Shown here: one piece after another, positions 6,529 through 13,695 of the stretch
Layout: each line of letters starts with the position of its first letter
How positions within the stretch are numbered: position 1 is the first letter of the stretch
NCBI GenBank assembly: GCA_007123015.1
Contig: SKSL01000028.1
Coordinates: forward strand, 1 to 15,593
DNA from: Natronohydrobacter sp.
GTDB taxonomy: Bacteria > Pseudomonadota > Alphaproteobacteria > Rhodobacterales > Rhodobacteraceae
Direction of reading: 5' to 3'
DNA: 15,593 nt
Notes under the pieces: model-generated
The model's input: only the letters and a program-made list of their open reading frames with translations
Databases searched by the model: none
What the model was told of the DNA's origin: nothing
Program-made: the position numbers and the translations under genes

Positions 6529-7782
6529 TCAGCGCAGCGCGCGGCCCTTGATGACAGCATCCTGCCCAAAGCGCTCCCGCAACTGGTCCATTGCCCGCTC
6601 GGCATGTGCGCGCCGCTCCGCCTGCGGGTCCAGCAGATCAGAGTTGACCCCTGCCCCCGGACCAGCGCTCAACTCGGACAATCCGACACCGATCAGGCGA
6701 AAAGGTCCCTTGGGCGCTGCATGCACCAGCAAAGGCTGCGCGATACGCCAGATCACATCGGCCAGCGCCGTCGGGGCGTCGAGCCCGCGGCGCCGGGTCA
6801 GGATGCGATGATCGCGCTGCTTCAGCTTCAAGGTGACAACCCGTCCTGCCAGCCCTTTCGCCTTGGCCCGTGACGAAACCTGTTCGGCCAGCCGCCACAG
6901 ATGCCCCTCCAGCAGATCGCGGTCGGAAAGGTCCGCGTCGAAAGTGGTTTCCTTCGAGATGGATTTCACAGCCCGGTCCGGAGCGACCGGACGCGCATCC
7001 TGCCCGCGCGCCAGATGCCACAGCCGTGTTCCCATCTGCCCGAAACGCGCCACCAGCGCGGCCTGATCCCAGCGCAGCAGATCATCAATCACCCGGATCC
7101 CCGCCTGTTCCAGCTGCGCGCGGCTCGCCGCCCCCACACCCCAGATCAGGCTGACCGGCTTGCCGCGCAGGAAGGCCGCAGTCCCCGCGCGATTGATCAC
7201 CGAAAATCCACGCGGCTTGTCCAGATCCGACGCGATCTTCGCCAGAAACTTGTTATGCGACAGGCCGACAGAGCCGGAAAGCCGCAACTCGCGCTCCATG
7301 CGCTGCACAAGTCGCGCCAGCATCACAGCCGGTGGGGCCCCATGCAACCGCGCGGTGCCGGACAGGTCCAGAAAAGCCTCATCCAGCGAGAGTGGTTCGA
7401 TGGCGGGCGTCATCGCTTCCATCATCCCCCGGATTTCGCGCGACGCCGCCTGATACGCGTCAAAGCGCGGCTTGACGATCACGGCTTCCGGACAGAGTTG
7501 CAGCGCCTTGAACATGGGCATGGCTGAGCGCACCCCGTGGATACGCGCAATATAGCAGGCTGTGGTCACAACACCGCGCTGCCCACCCCCGACAATGACA
7601 GGCTTGTTGCGCAGTGCCGGAGTGTCGCGTTTCTCGACGCTGGCATAGAACGCATCGCAGTCCATATGCGCAATCGACAGATCAAACAGCTCTGCATCCG
7701 CCACCACGCGCGGCGAATGGCAAGACGGGCAGCGCGGCCCGGCCTCGAATCGGGTCAGACAGTCACGACACAGCGCAGGCAT
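6529..7782 (-). CDS. dinB: DNA polymerase IV (DinB), Y-family, with N-terminal cysteine knuckle
   Basis: Error-prone Y-family polymerase used in translesion synthesis, 417 residues from the ATG at 7782. The catalytic carboxylates are visible as D41 in HMDCDAFYASVEK and D134/E135 in LSLDEAFLDL. The palm motif GVVTTACYIARIHGVRSAMPM, the thumb helix-hairpin-helix region (LIWGVGAASRAQLEQAGI) and the little-finger motif KSISKETTF follow in order. Before the palm is an extra N-terminal segment of about 35 residues with C5, C8, C18 and C21 (CRDC, CPSC), resembling a small zinc ribbon. I recall this as usual in Rhodobacteraceae DinB, whereas E. coli DinB lacks it. A GTG at 7803 would add seven residues; the product beginning MPALCRDC matches remembered homologues better. 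It lies 57 bases behind the carboxypeptidase gene and may share its transcript. Confidence 0.93.
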   Translation of the reverse strand: MPALCRDCLTRFEAGPRCPSCHSPRVVADAELFDLSIAHMDCDAFYASVEKRDTPALRNKPVIVGGGQRGVVTTACYIARIHGVRSAMPMFKALQLCPEAVIVKPRFDAYQAASREIRGMMEAMTPAIEPLSLDEAFLDLSGTARLHGAPPAVMLARLVQRMERELRLSGSVGLSHNKFLAKIASDLDKPRGFSVINRAGTAAFLRGKPVSLIWGVGAASRAQLEQAGIRVIDDLLRWDQAALVARFGQMGTRLWHLARGQDARPVAPDRAVKSISKETTFDADLSDRDLLEGHLWRLAEQVSSRAKAKGLAGRVVTLKLKQRDHRILTRRRGLDAPTALADVIWRIAQPLLVHAAPKGPFRLIGVGLSELSAGPGAGVNSDLLDPQAERRAHAERAMDQLRERFGQDAVIKGRALR

Positions 7783-7839
7783 GACCGTTAGATAGCGCGC
7801 CACTGCCCGGTCTGGCCATGCGCTTTGCAGAATTTTCGG

Positions 7840-10035
7840 TCAGGGGCGCGCGACACTGCAATCCATCGCACGCGCAGACAGCCGCAAACAGGCGCGTTCG
7901 GCCTCGGCTTCGGTCAATCCAGCGAAACTGGCTTCGAAACGGCCACTCGTCTGGCGGATCCGGCTGACACCGTTACCCAAAGAGGCGGCTTCAGCCATCT
8001 TCACAGTGATCAGACTGCGCTCTGCTGCAGCGCGGGAATTGAACTGCCCCAGCGACACGCCCCAAAGCCGCCCACTGTCCGAGGTTGACAGGCGCACCAT
8101 GCGTTGCCCGGTCTCGACATGCGCTTCGACCACAGAGGCGATGGCCTGTTGTTCTGCATCACGTTGCAGCGGGCCACCAGGCAACGAATCAGACTGCGGG
8201 TCTGGTGACGAGCTGGTCAGAATGATGCCCGGATCCGGCGCAGCGACTGGCCTCTGCTCGGGCATTTCCGTCAAGCTTGCAGGCTGGATGTCCGTCACAA
8301 CCGCAGCCAGTTGGGTGGGCTCTGCCACCTGGTCTGAAACCGGTGACGGCACAGAGGGTACAGCAACACTCGCAGCCCCTGATAATGTATCCGCAGCGCC
8401 GATCCAGACAGTGTCATCGTCAAGCAAATCGCGTGCTGCGATCTGTTGCTCTCGCGCTTCACCAAGCCCCGGACTGCTGGGCGCGCTCGCTTCGACCGCT
8501 TCCGAGGCCATCTGCACCGCCTGCGCTATATCTGCGGCAATGGTCTCTGCCTGCTCTGGAATGTCCGCGCGCGCGGCGCTGCCCGCATCAGCGACTGCGC
8601 GCGCAAGGCTCTCGGGCCGTTGGGGCGGTGCTGCGCGCGCCAACGCTGCCACAGGGGCTTTCTCGCTGGTCTCATGACCGGACGCGTCACTGGCAACAGC
8701 ATCATCCGCCGGGGTTTCAGGGACAAGCGCGGTGGCCAAGGCTTCCGCTTGTGCCTGTTCGGCACCGTCCACCGCTTCAGGGTCCGCCAGCTGGAACCCT
8801 GCTGCGACTGCGGCGGCAAGCTGTGCCGCTTCATCCTGTTCAGGGGTTGCAAGCCCTGCCGCTTCGCGCGGTGGTGGCGTGACGGCCAAGGTCTGCGGCG
8901 CTGTTGTCACGGCATCTGCTTCAGCCAGTTGCGCCGTGCTCTCTGCCGCCACCATCTGCTCTGACGTCGCCACGGCCGCGACAGCCGTATCGACACTGTC
9001 ACGCAGCGCGATCAACAGGTCCTCGGGCGGCGTTTCGACAGGGCGCGGCAGCGGACGCGGGCTCTTGCGCACAGCGCGCTGCAGACGGATGGTCTTGGCC
9101 GCCCCGCCCTGTTCCGGATTGCGCGCCGAACCCGTCTCGCGCGGGGCCGCAGCGACGGCCGTGGTGCCGCGCCCTTGATAGGCGGGCGTGCGCGGCGCGC
9201 GCGTCGCGACGCGGTTCGGCGCGCGGCTGAAGCCGATGTCCATCAGTTCCGCGACATGGGCATTGCGCGCAGCCGCAGATGTCCCGCCGAACATGGTCGC
9301 GATGATATGCTTGTTGCCACGCTTGGCCGAGGCTGTCAGATTAAACCCTGCCGCGCGCGTGAACCCGGTCTTGATGCCGTCGGCCCCAGCATAGGCATCG
9401 AGAAAGCGGCGATTCGTATTGGGCACGACGCCAACCCCCGCATGGTCACTGCGGCGCGAGAACATGTTGAAATATTGCGGGTAGTCGAAATAGAGTTGGC
9501 GGCCCAGAATGGTCATGTCGCGTGCAGTCGAAACATGCCCGGCCTGCGTCAGACCATGGGGATTGCGGAATGTGGTGTTGGACATGCCCATCGCCCGCGC
9601 AGTGCGGGTCATGCGCTCGGCAAAAGCCTCGACCGAGCCGGAGATCCCTTCAGCGATGACAACACTGGCATCATTGGCCGACCGCAGTGCTGCGGCGCGC
9701 AGCAGATAGCGCAGGGAAATCCGTTGACCGGGACGCAGACCAAGACAGACACAGGTCGTCTGGGTCGCGCGGCGACTGACCGTGAACTGCGTGTCCAGCG
9801 TGACTTCGCCATGTTTCACTGCCTCGAACGCGACATAAAGCGTCATCATCTTGGTCAAGGAAGCGGGGTGCAGCTTGGTGTCATGGTTGCGCGCGAAGAT
9901 GACATCACCGTTCCGGGCATCCATCACCAGCGCAGCATAGGGGGCAGCTTGTGCGCCACCAGCCGCGATCACAGCACATAGGATCAAAACCATCGCCAAG
10001 ACATGGCGACTTGCTCGCATAAGGTGCGCTTGCAT
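7840..10035 (-). CDS. D-alanyl-D-alanine carboxypeptidase (PBP5/6 type) with long linker and C-terminal SPOR-like domain
   Basis: A periplasmic low-molecular-weight penicillin-binding protein that trims the terminal D-Ala of peptidoglycan stem peptides. Residues 1-30 are a signal peptide ending AQA. The peptidase S11 motifs are S59-L-T-K62, S119-A-N121 and K222-T-G224, so it should be active. At 731 residues it is nearly twice the usual length. About 275-635 is a low-complexity Ala/Pro/Glu-rich region that looks disordered, and 645-730 (VSLGQFNSRAAAERSL ... ACLRLSARAMDCSVA) resembles a SPOR domain, which in known proteins binds denuded glycan at the septum. Cys95 and Cys97 stand where homologues commonly have a non-cysteine loop. 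I see no C-terminal amphipathic anchor of the PBP5 kind, so localisation probably relies on the SPOR-like part. The start at 10035 has a GAGG ribosome-binding site; Met6 is an alternative. Confidence 0.9.
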   Translation of the reverse strand: MQAHLMRASRHVLAMVLILCAVIAAGGAQAAPYAALVMDARNGDVIFARNHDTKLHPASLTKMMTLYVAFEAVKHGEVTLDTQFTVSRRATQTTCVCLGLRPGQRISLRYLLRAAALRSANDASVVIAEGISGSVEAFAERMTRTARAMGMSNTTFRNPHGLTQAGHVSTARDMTILGRQLYFDYPQYFNMFSRRSDHAGVGVVPNTNRRFLDAYAGADGIKTGFTRAAGFNLTASAKRGNKHIIATMFGGTSAAARNAHVAELMDIGFSRAPNRVATRAPRTPAYQGRGTTAVAAAPRETGSARNPEQGGAAKTIRLQRAVRKSPRPLPRPVETPPEDLLIALRDSVDTAVAAVATSEQMVAAESTAQLAEADAVTTAPQTLAVTPPPREAAGLATPEQDEAAQLAAAVAAGFQLADPEAVDGAEQAQAEALATALVPETPADDAVASDASGHETSEKAPVAALARAAPPQRPESLARAVADAGSAARADIPEQAETIAADIAQAVQMASEAVEASAPSSPGLGEAREQQIAARDLLDDDTVWIGAADTLSGAASVAVPSVPSPVSDQVAEPTQLAAVVTDIQPASLTEMPEQRPVAAPDPGIILTSSSPDPQSDSLPGGPLQRDAEQQAIASVVEAHVETGQRMVRLSTSDSGRLWGVSLGQFNSRAAAERSLITVKMAEAASLGNGVSRIRQTSGRFEASFAGLTEAEAERACLRLSARAMDCSVARP

Positions 10036-10216
10036 TCCGTGCCTCTGTCCTTGCCCGCGATTTTTGTGCGGGTCATCTGCTCAATCTAGAAGGTAGCACG
10101 CTGCACGGGACAGGAAAAGAAAGAAATTTCATGGTCTTTGCATGTGTTCTTCATGTATACGCACGCAAATTCTGGTAGCCAAAGCAGAGGCGCGCCACCA
10201 CATGCGGCGCAGCCGC
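10036..10216. other. Intergenic region upstream of the carboxypeptidase gene
   Basis: This 181-bp spacer lies between the HAD stop and the carboxypeptidase start, both on the minus strand, so it should hold the carboxypeptidase promoter. I could not pick a convincing -35/-10 pair. A CCCGC/GCGGG hairpin with a nine-base, T-rich loop (10054-10072) falls in the likely leader. A GCGGC-GCA-GCCGC hairpin (10204-10216) directly follows the HAD stop but has no T-tract after it. Confidence 0.4.
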
Positions 10217-10921
10217 TCAGCAGTCATCGATCCAGCACAACAATTCGGGCAACTGTCCCAGATCAGAAAGCCGGCGGAAACGCGGATGCAGTGACGGGGC
10301 TTCGGCATATTCGATCTCCCAGACCAGCCCATGCGGCACATAAACGCCCCACCCCCCGGCCATGATCGGCGGAATCACATCTGAGCGCATGGAATTGCCG
10401 ACCATCAGCGCGGCCTCTGGCCCCTCACCATGGCGCGCGAAAATCTCGGCATAGACGGGCGCGGTCTTGTCCGAGACGATCTCGACCGCGTCAAACATCT
10501 CTCCCAGCCCCGATTGCGCCAGTTTGCGTTCCTGATCGAGCAGATCGCCCTTGGTGATCAGCACCAGCCGATGTGCGGGCGCGAGCGCGGCAATCGCCTC
10601 TTGTGCATGGGGCAGCAATTCGATCGGATGGCGCAGCATGTCCTGCCCGGCGGCCAGCAATTCGGCAATCACGCGCGCAGGCACTTGATGATCCGTGACT
10701 TCAATGGCTGTTTCGATCATCGAGAGCGTGAATCCCTTCACACCGAAGCCATACTGCCCAAGGTTCCGCCGCTCGGCGGCGAGCAGCCGCGCCATCAGGG
10801 TCTCTCGGTCCGTGTAATCGGACAGAAGCGTTGCAAAATGCTCCTGTGTCATGCGGAAGAAGCGTTCATTGTGCCAGAGCGTGTCATCAGCATCGAAACC
10901 AATCGTCGTGATGCGGGTCAT
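10217..10921 (-). CDS. HAD-superfamily hydrolase (substrate unknown)
   Basis: Cytoplasmic phosphatase-like protein of 234 residues. All four HAD motifs are visible: motif I DADDTLW with nucleophile D10 and general acid D12, motif II LITKGD with T123, motif III K152 in SDKTAPVY, and motif IV GNSMRSD with D181. The helical insert between motif I and II (about 20-100) indicates a C1-type cap. The start at 10921 gives MTRITTIGFDADDTLW and has AAGGA twelve bases ahead; an upstream in-frame ATG at 10960 would add 13 residues without a ribosome-binding site. The substrate cannot be read from the sequence; sugar phosphates or nucleotides are both possible. Divergent from clpS across 118 bp. Confidence 0.9.
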   Translation of the reverse strand: MTRITTIGFDADDTLWHNERFFRMTQEHFATLLSDYTDRETLMARLLAAERRNLGQYGFGVKGFTLSMIETAIEVTDHQVPARVIAELLAAGQDMLRHPIELLPHAQEAIAALAPAHRLVLITKGDLLDQERKLAQSGLGEMFDAVEIVSDKTAPVYAEIFARHGEGPEAALMVGNSMRSDVIPPIMAGGWGVYVPHGLVWEIEYAEAPSLHPRFRRLSDLGQLPELLCWIDDC

Positions 10922-10972
10922 CTGCGGGTGTGTTCCTTGGGCAGGTGGTTTCCGAGTCATGTCAGACGGGGC

Positions 10973-11000
10973 TTTTCAGTCTGCACTGTTACGCTATATT
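10973..11000 (+). promoter_or_regulatory. Candidate promoter of the clpS cluster
   Basis: A TATATT element at 10995-11000 is preceded by a weak TTTTCA (10973-10978) at 16 bp, about 40 bp ahead of the clpS start. The -10 is good, the -35 poor. It is the best candidate in the 118-bp HAD/clpS spacer. Confidence 0.35.
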
Positions 11001-11039
11001 CCCGAGAAGCGTAATTCTTAAGATGCAGAAGGCGAGTTC

Positions 11040-11390
11040 ATGACACGCATCCTGACCGCACCGCAGATGTCCGACCGCACCCCGAAAGGGCCGGAAGAGG
11101 ATGGCGGTGTCGTCACCAAGCCCAAGACCCGCACGCAGCGTCCACCGATGTACAAGGTGATGCTGCTCAACGACGATTACACTCCGATGGAGTTTGTCGT
11201 GCATGTGCTGGAGCGGTTCTTTGGCATGTCGCATGCCATGGCGTTCGATATCATGCTGACTGTGCATAAAAAGGGGGTGGCTGTGGTTGGTGTCTTTTCT
11301 TATGAGGTCGCGGAAACCAAGGTTGCTCAGGTGATGGATTTCGCGCGTCGCCATCAGCATCCGTTGCAATGCACGCTGGAAAAGGAATAG
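11040..11390 (+). CDS. clpS: ATP-dependent Clp protease adapter ClpS
   Basis: Adapter of 116 residues that binds N-end-rule substrates and delivers them to ClpAP for degradation in the cytoplasm. After a flexible N-terminal tail (1-35) the ClpS core shows the substrate-pocket residues N44-D45-D46 with YTPMEF, gatekeeper-position Met50 and His76 in TVHKKG, followed by GVFSYEVAETKV for ClpA contact. These correspond to the N34/D35/D36/M40/H66 positions of E. coli ClpS. The ATG at 11040 is preceded by GAAGGCGAG; Met10 is a less likely alternative. It is the first gene of a plus-strand cluster with the methyltransferase 17 bases downstream. Alphaproteobacteria can carry two ClpS paralogues; which one this is cannot be told here. 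Confidence 0.95.
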   Translation: MTRILTAPQMSDRTPKGPEEDGGVVTKPKTRTQRPPMYKVMLLNDDYTPMEFVVHVLERFFGMSHAMAFDIMLTVHKKGVAVVGVFSYEVAETKVAQVMDFARRHQHPLQCTLEKE

Positions 11391-11407
11391 GCGCTGCGGC
11401 GCGTCCC

Positions 11408-12466
11408 ATGCTCTCGACCTTCCCGATCTATCAAGACCCTGCACCGCGCGCAGCCCGGCTGGCTCTGGCCTTTGATACTGGTCTGCGCCTGCCCAGCGGG
11501 ACTATTTCTGTCTATCGTCCCCGCGCTGGCGAGGATTTTGCGCCTCTCGACCCGCGACGGGTGCGGATGGTGCAGAGTTTTCGCCCTGACCACGACGCTT
11601 TGGCCCGGATGGGCTGGGATGTGGGGACGGCCCCGGCCCCGGCCCCAGTGGCGATGATCTGTTTGCCACGCGCCAAGGCCGAAGCGCTGGCACGGATCGC
11701 AGAAGCTGTCGCGCAAGGCGCAGAACTGGTGCTGGTCGACGGGCAGAAAACCGATGGTGTCGAGGCCGTGTTGAAAGCCCTGCGCGCCCGCGTGGCTGTG
11801 TCGGACCCGATCTCGAAAGCACATGGCAAGCTGTTCTGGTTCGCGCCGGGCACCGCGGATTTCAGCGACTGGGCAGCGTCTGTTCATATCGTGCAGGATC
11901 CGACGCTTGGCGATTTCCGGACCCTGCCGGGGGTGTTTTCTGCCGATGCTGTGGATACGGGATCGGCCCTTCTGGCGCAGTCTTTGCCAGAGACCTTGCC
12001 TGCGCGCATGGCGGATCTGGGGGCGGGTTGGGGCTATCTCTCGGCAGCCTGTCTGGCGCGCAAGGGCGTGACGGAACTGCATCTGGTCGAGGCCGAAGCG
12101 CAGGCGCTTGACCTTGCGCGCATCAATATCCGCGATCCGCGTGCACAGTTCCATTGGGCCGATGCGACTGGCTGCAGCCTGCCTGTATCGCTGGACGGGA
12201 TCGTGATGAATCCGCCCTTTCACATTGGACGCAATGCGCAGCCTGCGCTGGGGCTGGCCTTTATCGCGCATGCCGCGCGGATGCTGGGGGCGCGCGGGAC
12301 AGTCTGGATGGTGGCCAACCGACATCTGCCCTATGCTGACGCCCTGGAGCAGTGCTTTGCGCGGGTCGAGGTTCTGACCGAAACAAGTGCCTTCCGCATC
12401 TGGCAAGCAAAAACGCCGCGCAAGGAGACACAGAGTGTGGCGCGCAAACAGGGACAGGTGAGATGA
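11408..12466 (+). CDS. Class I SAM methyltransferase, RsmC-like (16S rRNA guanine-N2 methyltransferase family)
   Basis: A 352-residue cytoplasmic protein with the two-half architecture of RsmC: an N-terminal degenerate Rossmann-like half (about 1-165) and a C-terminal MTS catalytic half. SAM-binding motif I is DLGAGWGYLS (203-212). An acidic end of the second strand is seen in LVEAEAQALDLARIN, and the catalytic NPPF motif is at 268-271, preceded by LDGIVM. NPPF marks N-methylation of a base or amide nitrogen, and HIGRNA after it is typical of RsmC/RlmG. The modified nucleotide is inferred, not proven; RlmG is the main alternative. The start at 11408 gives MLSTFPIYQD; the in-frame ATG at 11369 lies inside clpS. 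The last four bases overlap the start of the SDR gene (ATGA), so the two are translationally coupled. Confidence 0.88.
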   Translation: MLSTFPIYQDPAPRAARLALAFDTGLRLPSGTISVYRPRAGEDFAPLDPRRVRMVQSFRPDHDALARMGWDVGTAPAPAPVAMICLPRAKAEALARIAEAVAQGAELVLVDGQKTDGVEAVLKALRARVAVSDPISKAHGKLFWFAPGTADFSDWAASVHIVQDPTLGDFRTLPGVFSADAVDTGSALLAQSLPETLPARMADLGAGWGYLSAACLARKGVTELHLVEAEAQALDLARINIRDPRAQFHWADATGCSLPVSLDGIVMNPPFHIGRNAQPALGLAFIAHAARMLGARGTVWMVANRHLPYADALEQCFARVEVLTETSAFRIWQAKTPRKETQSVARKQGQVR

Positions 12467-13272
12467 GTTATTCCATCGCAGGCAAGACGGCCATCGTGAC
12501 AGGTGCCGCAAATGGGGTCGGTCTGGCCATCGCGCGGCATTTCGTGGCCCAGGGCGCGAATGTGGTTCTGGCTGATCGTGATGAATCGAGGCTGAAATCT
12601 GAAGTCGCGACACTTTCCGGCTCGGATGAGCATGCGATCTTCTTCGCAGGGGATTTGCGTGAACGTCTGACGATTGCAAATCTGCTCTCGGCGACAGTCG
12701 ATGCTTATGATCGCGTGGACATTCTGGTGAATGCCACCCGGTCCTGTATCGCGTCGGACCCGCTGGATGATCAGAGCGACGCTGTCGCTCTCGCCCTGCA
12801 GCAAAATCTGATCACCAGTCTGAAATTGTCACAGGCAATTTCGAAACGGATGATTGCGCAGGCGGAGGGCTCGGAAGAACGGCGCAAGACGATTGGCTCG
12901 ATCATCAATCTCTCATCCATTGCAGCGCGACGCACACAGCCTGAATTGATGGCCTATTCGATCGCATCAGCCGCTCTGGACCAGATGACACGGTCGATGG
13001 CTGTGGCCTTTGCCAATCACCGGATCCGCATCAATGGTGTGGCGCTTGGATCCGTGATGAGTGCCAATCTGAAGGACCAGATGCAGAATAATGGCGATTA
13101 TCGCGAAACGATCATTCGCCAGACCCCGATGGGCAGGATCGGGGCGGCTTCAGAAGCGGCTGAAGCCGTGCAGTTTCTGGCCTCGGATGCAGCGGCCTTC
13201 ATGACCGGGCAGATCATCACCATCGATGGGGGGCGCACTCTGCTCGACCCGGTATCTGTGCCCGCGCATTGA
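12463..13272 (+). CDS. SDR-family protein with degenerate active site
   Basis: A 269-residue Rossmann protein of the short-chain dehydrogenase/reductase superfamily. The nucleotide-binding TGAANGVG (13-20) is intact and Asp38 at the end of the second strand suggests NAD(H) rather than NADP(H). The remaining landmarks are altered: NNAG is VNAT (89-92), the YxxxK pair is Tyr165-SIA-Ser169 so the catalytic lysine is missing, and the usual Pro-Gly after the sixth strand is LG (ALGSV). Asn115 and Ser152 of the tetrad remain, as does the family C-terminus FMTGQIITIDGG. It may therefore bind a nucleotide without classic dehydrogenase activity. The ATG at 12463 overlaps the methyltransferase stop by four bases, which sets the start. 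A 29-bp palindrome begins eight bases after the stop. Confidence 0.88.
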   Translation: MSYSIAGKTAIVTGAANGVGLAIARHFVAQGANVVLADRDESRLKSEVATLSGSDEHAIFFAGDLRERLTIANLLSATVDAYDRVDILVNATRSCIASDPLDDQSDAVALALQQNLITSLKLSQAISKRMIAQAEGSEERRKTIGSIINLSSIAARRTQPELMAYSIASAALDQMTRSMAVAFANHRIRINGVALGSVMSANLKDQMQNNGDYRETIIRQTPMGRIGAASEAAEAVQFLASDAAAFMTGQIITIDGGRTLLDPVSVPAH

Positions 13273-13279
13273 GGTTGGC

Positions 13280-13308
13280 GTAGGGTGCGTGCTTAGCACG
13301 CACCCTAC
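13280..13308. repeat. 29-bp interspersed palindrome, copy 2
   Basis: Perfect arms GTAGGGTGCGTGCT and AGCACGCACCCTAC around a central T. It matches the copy at 6491-6519 in length and outer core and differs in the two innermost arm positions. It lies between the convergent SDR and lipoprotein genes. It would form a strong hairpin but has no T-tract, so a terminator role would be Rho-assisted at best. Confidence 0.8.
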
Positions 13309-13326
13309 CCGGGGTGGTCCTGTCAC

Positions 13327-13692
13327 TCAGGCCGGGCAGGAAGCGATCCTGTCAGCGGTCACCGCCACGAGCCGCGCATGTTCGCGGCGCAATTGCATCA
13401 CACGCTCGGCTTCTGCCGCCGGTGAGACTTCGGTCCGGGTCGCACGCTTGCCAGGTGTATGTGTTGTGCAGAACAACACAGGCTCGCGCGGCCATGCGCA
13501 GATGTTGAGTGTGGTGCGCGACTGAGTCGCCTGCGTCACGCGGTATCCGCGCTGGCGCGCGGTTTCGCTTTCAGCAATCTGCGCATCGAGCGCGCGCAAC
13601 TCGGCCTGCGCGGCGCGAATGCAGGAAGAGTGCAGGTTGGCACAGCCGACAAGAAGTGCCAGACAGAAGGATACAACCAGCCGCACGCGCAA
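13327..13692 (-). CDS. Small putative lipoprotein, function unknown
   Basis: A protein of up to 121 residues that I do not recognise. The N-terminus is a lipoprotein signal: basic RVR, hydrophobic core VVSFCLALL and lipobox LVGC with Cys17 as the acylation site. After it comes a charged helix with coiled-coil character (about 22-52, AELRALDAQIAESETARQRG) and a second half with four cysteines in total beyond the lipobox region (C24, C64, C74, C119). The frame opens at TTG 13692; GTG 13686 is equally plausible and keeps the signal peptide. Neither has a convincing ribosome-binding site. The regA stop is three bases upstream, so translation is probably coupled to regA and the gene belongs to the senC-regA transcript. 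Location would be the periplasmic face of a membrane. Confidence 0.68.
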   Translation of the reverse strand: MRVRLVVSFCLALLVGCANLHSSCIRAAQAELRALDAQIAESETARQRGYRVTQATQSRTTLNICAWPREPVLFCTTHTPGKRATRTEVSPAAEAERVMQLRREHARLVAVTADRIASCPA

Positions 13693-13695
13693 GAT

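Noticed and set aside
10054..10072. CCCGC/GCGGG hairpin in the carboxypeptidase leader as a riboswitch or thermometer
   Set aside because: Only five base pairs, no conserved riboswitch core, and it does not sequester the ribosome-binding site.
10204..10216. GCGGC-GCA-GCCGC dyad after the HAD stop, as a terminator or RegA site
   Set aside because: No T-tract follows on the minus strand, and a single such dyad at a stop codon in GC-rich DNA is expected by chance.
11354..12679. Long open frame on the minus strand across the methyltransferase gene
   Set aside because: It is the antisense shadow of a GC-rich gene with clear NPPF and SAM motifs; the product is His/Arg/Gln-rich without any domain.
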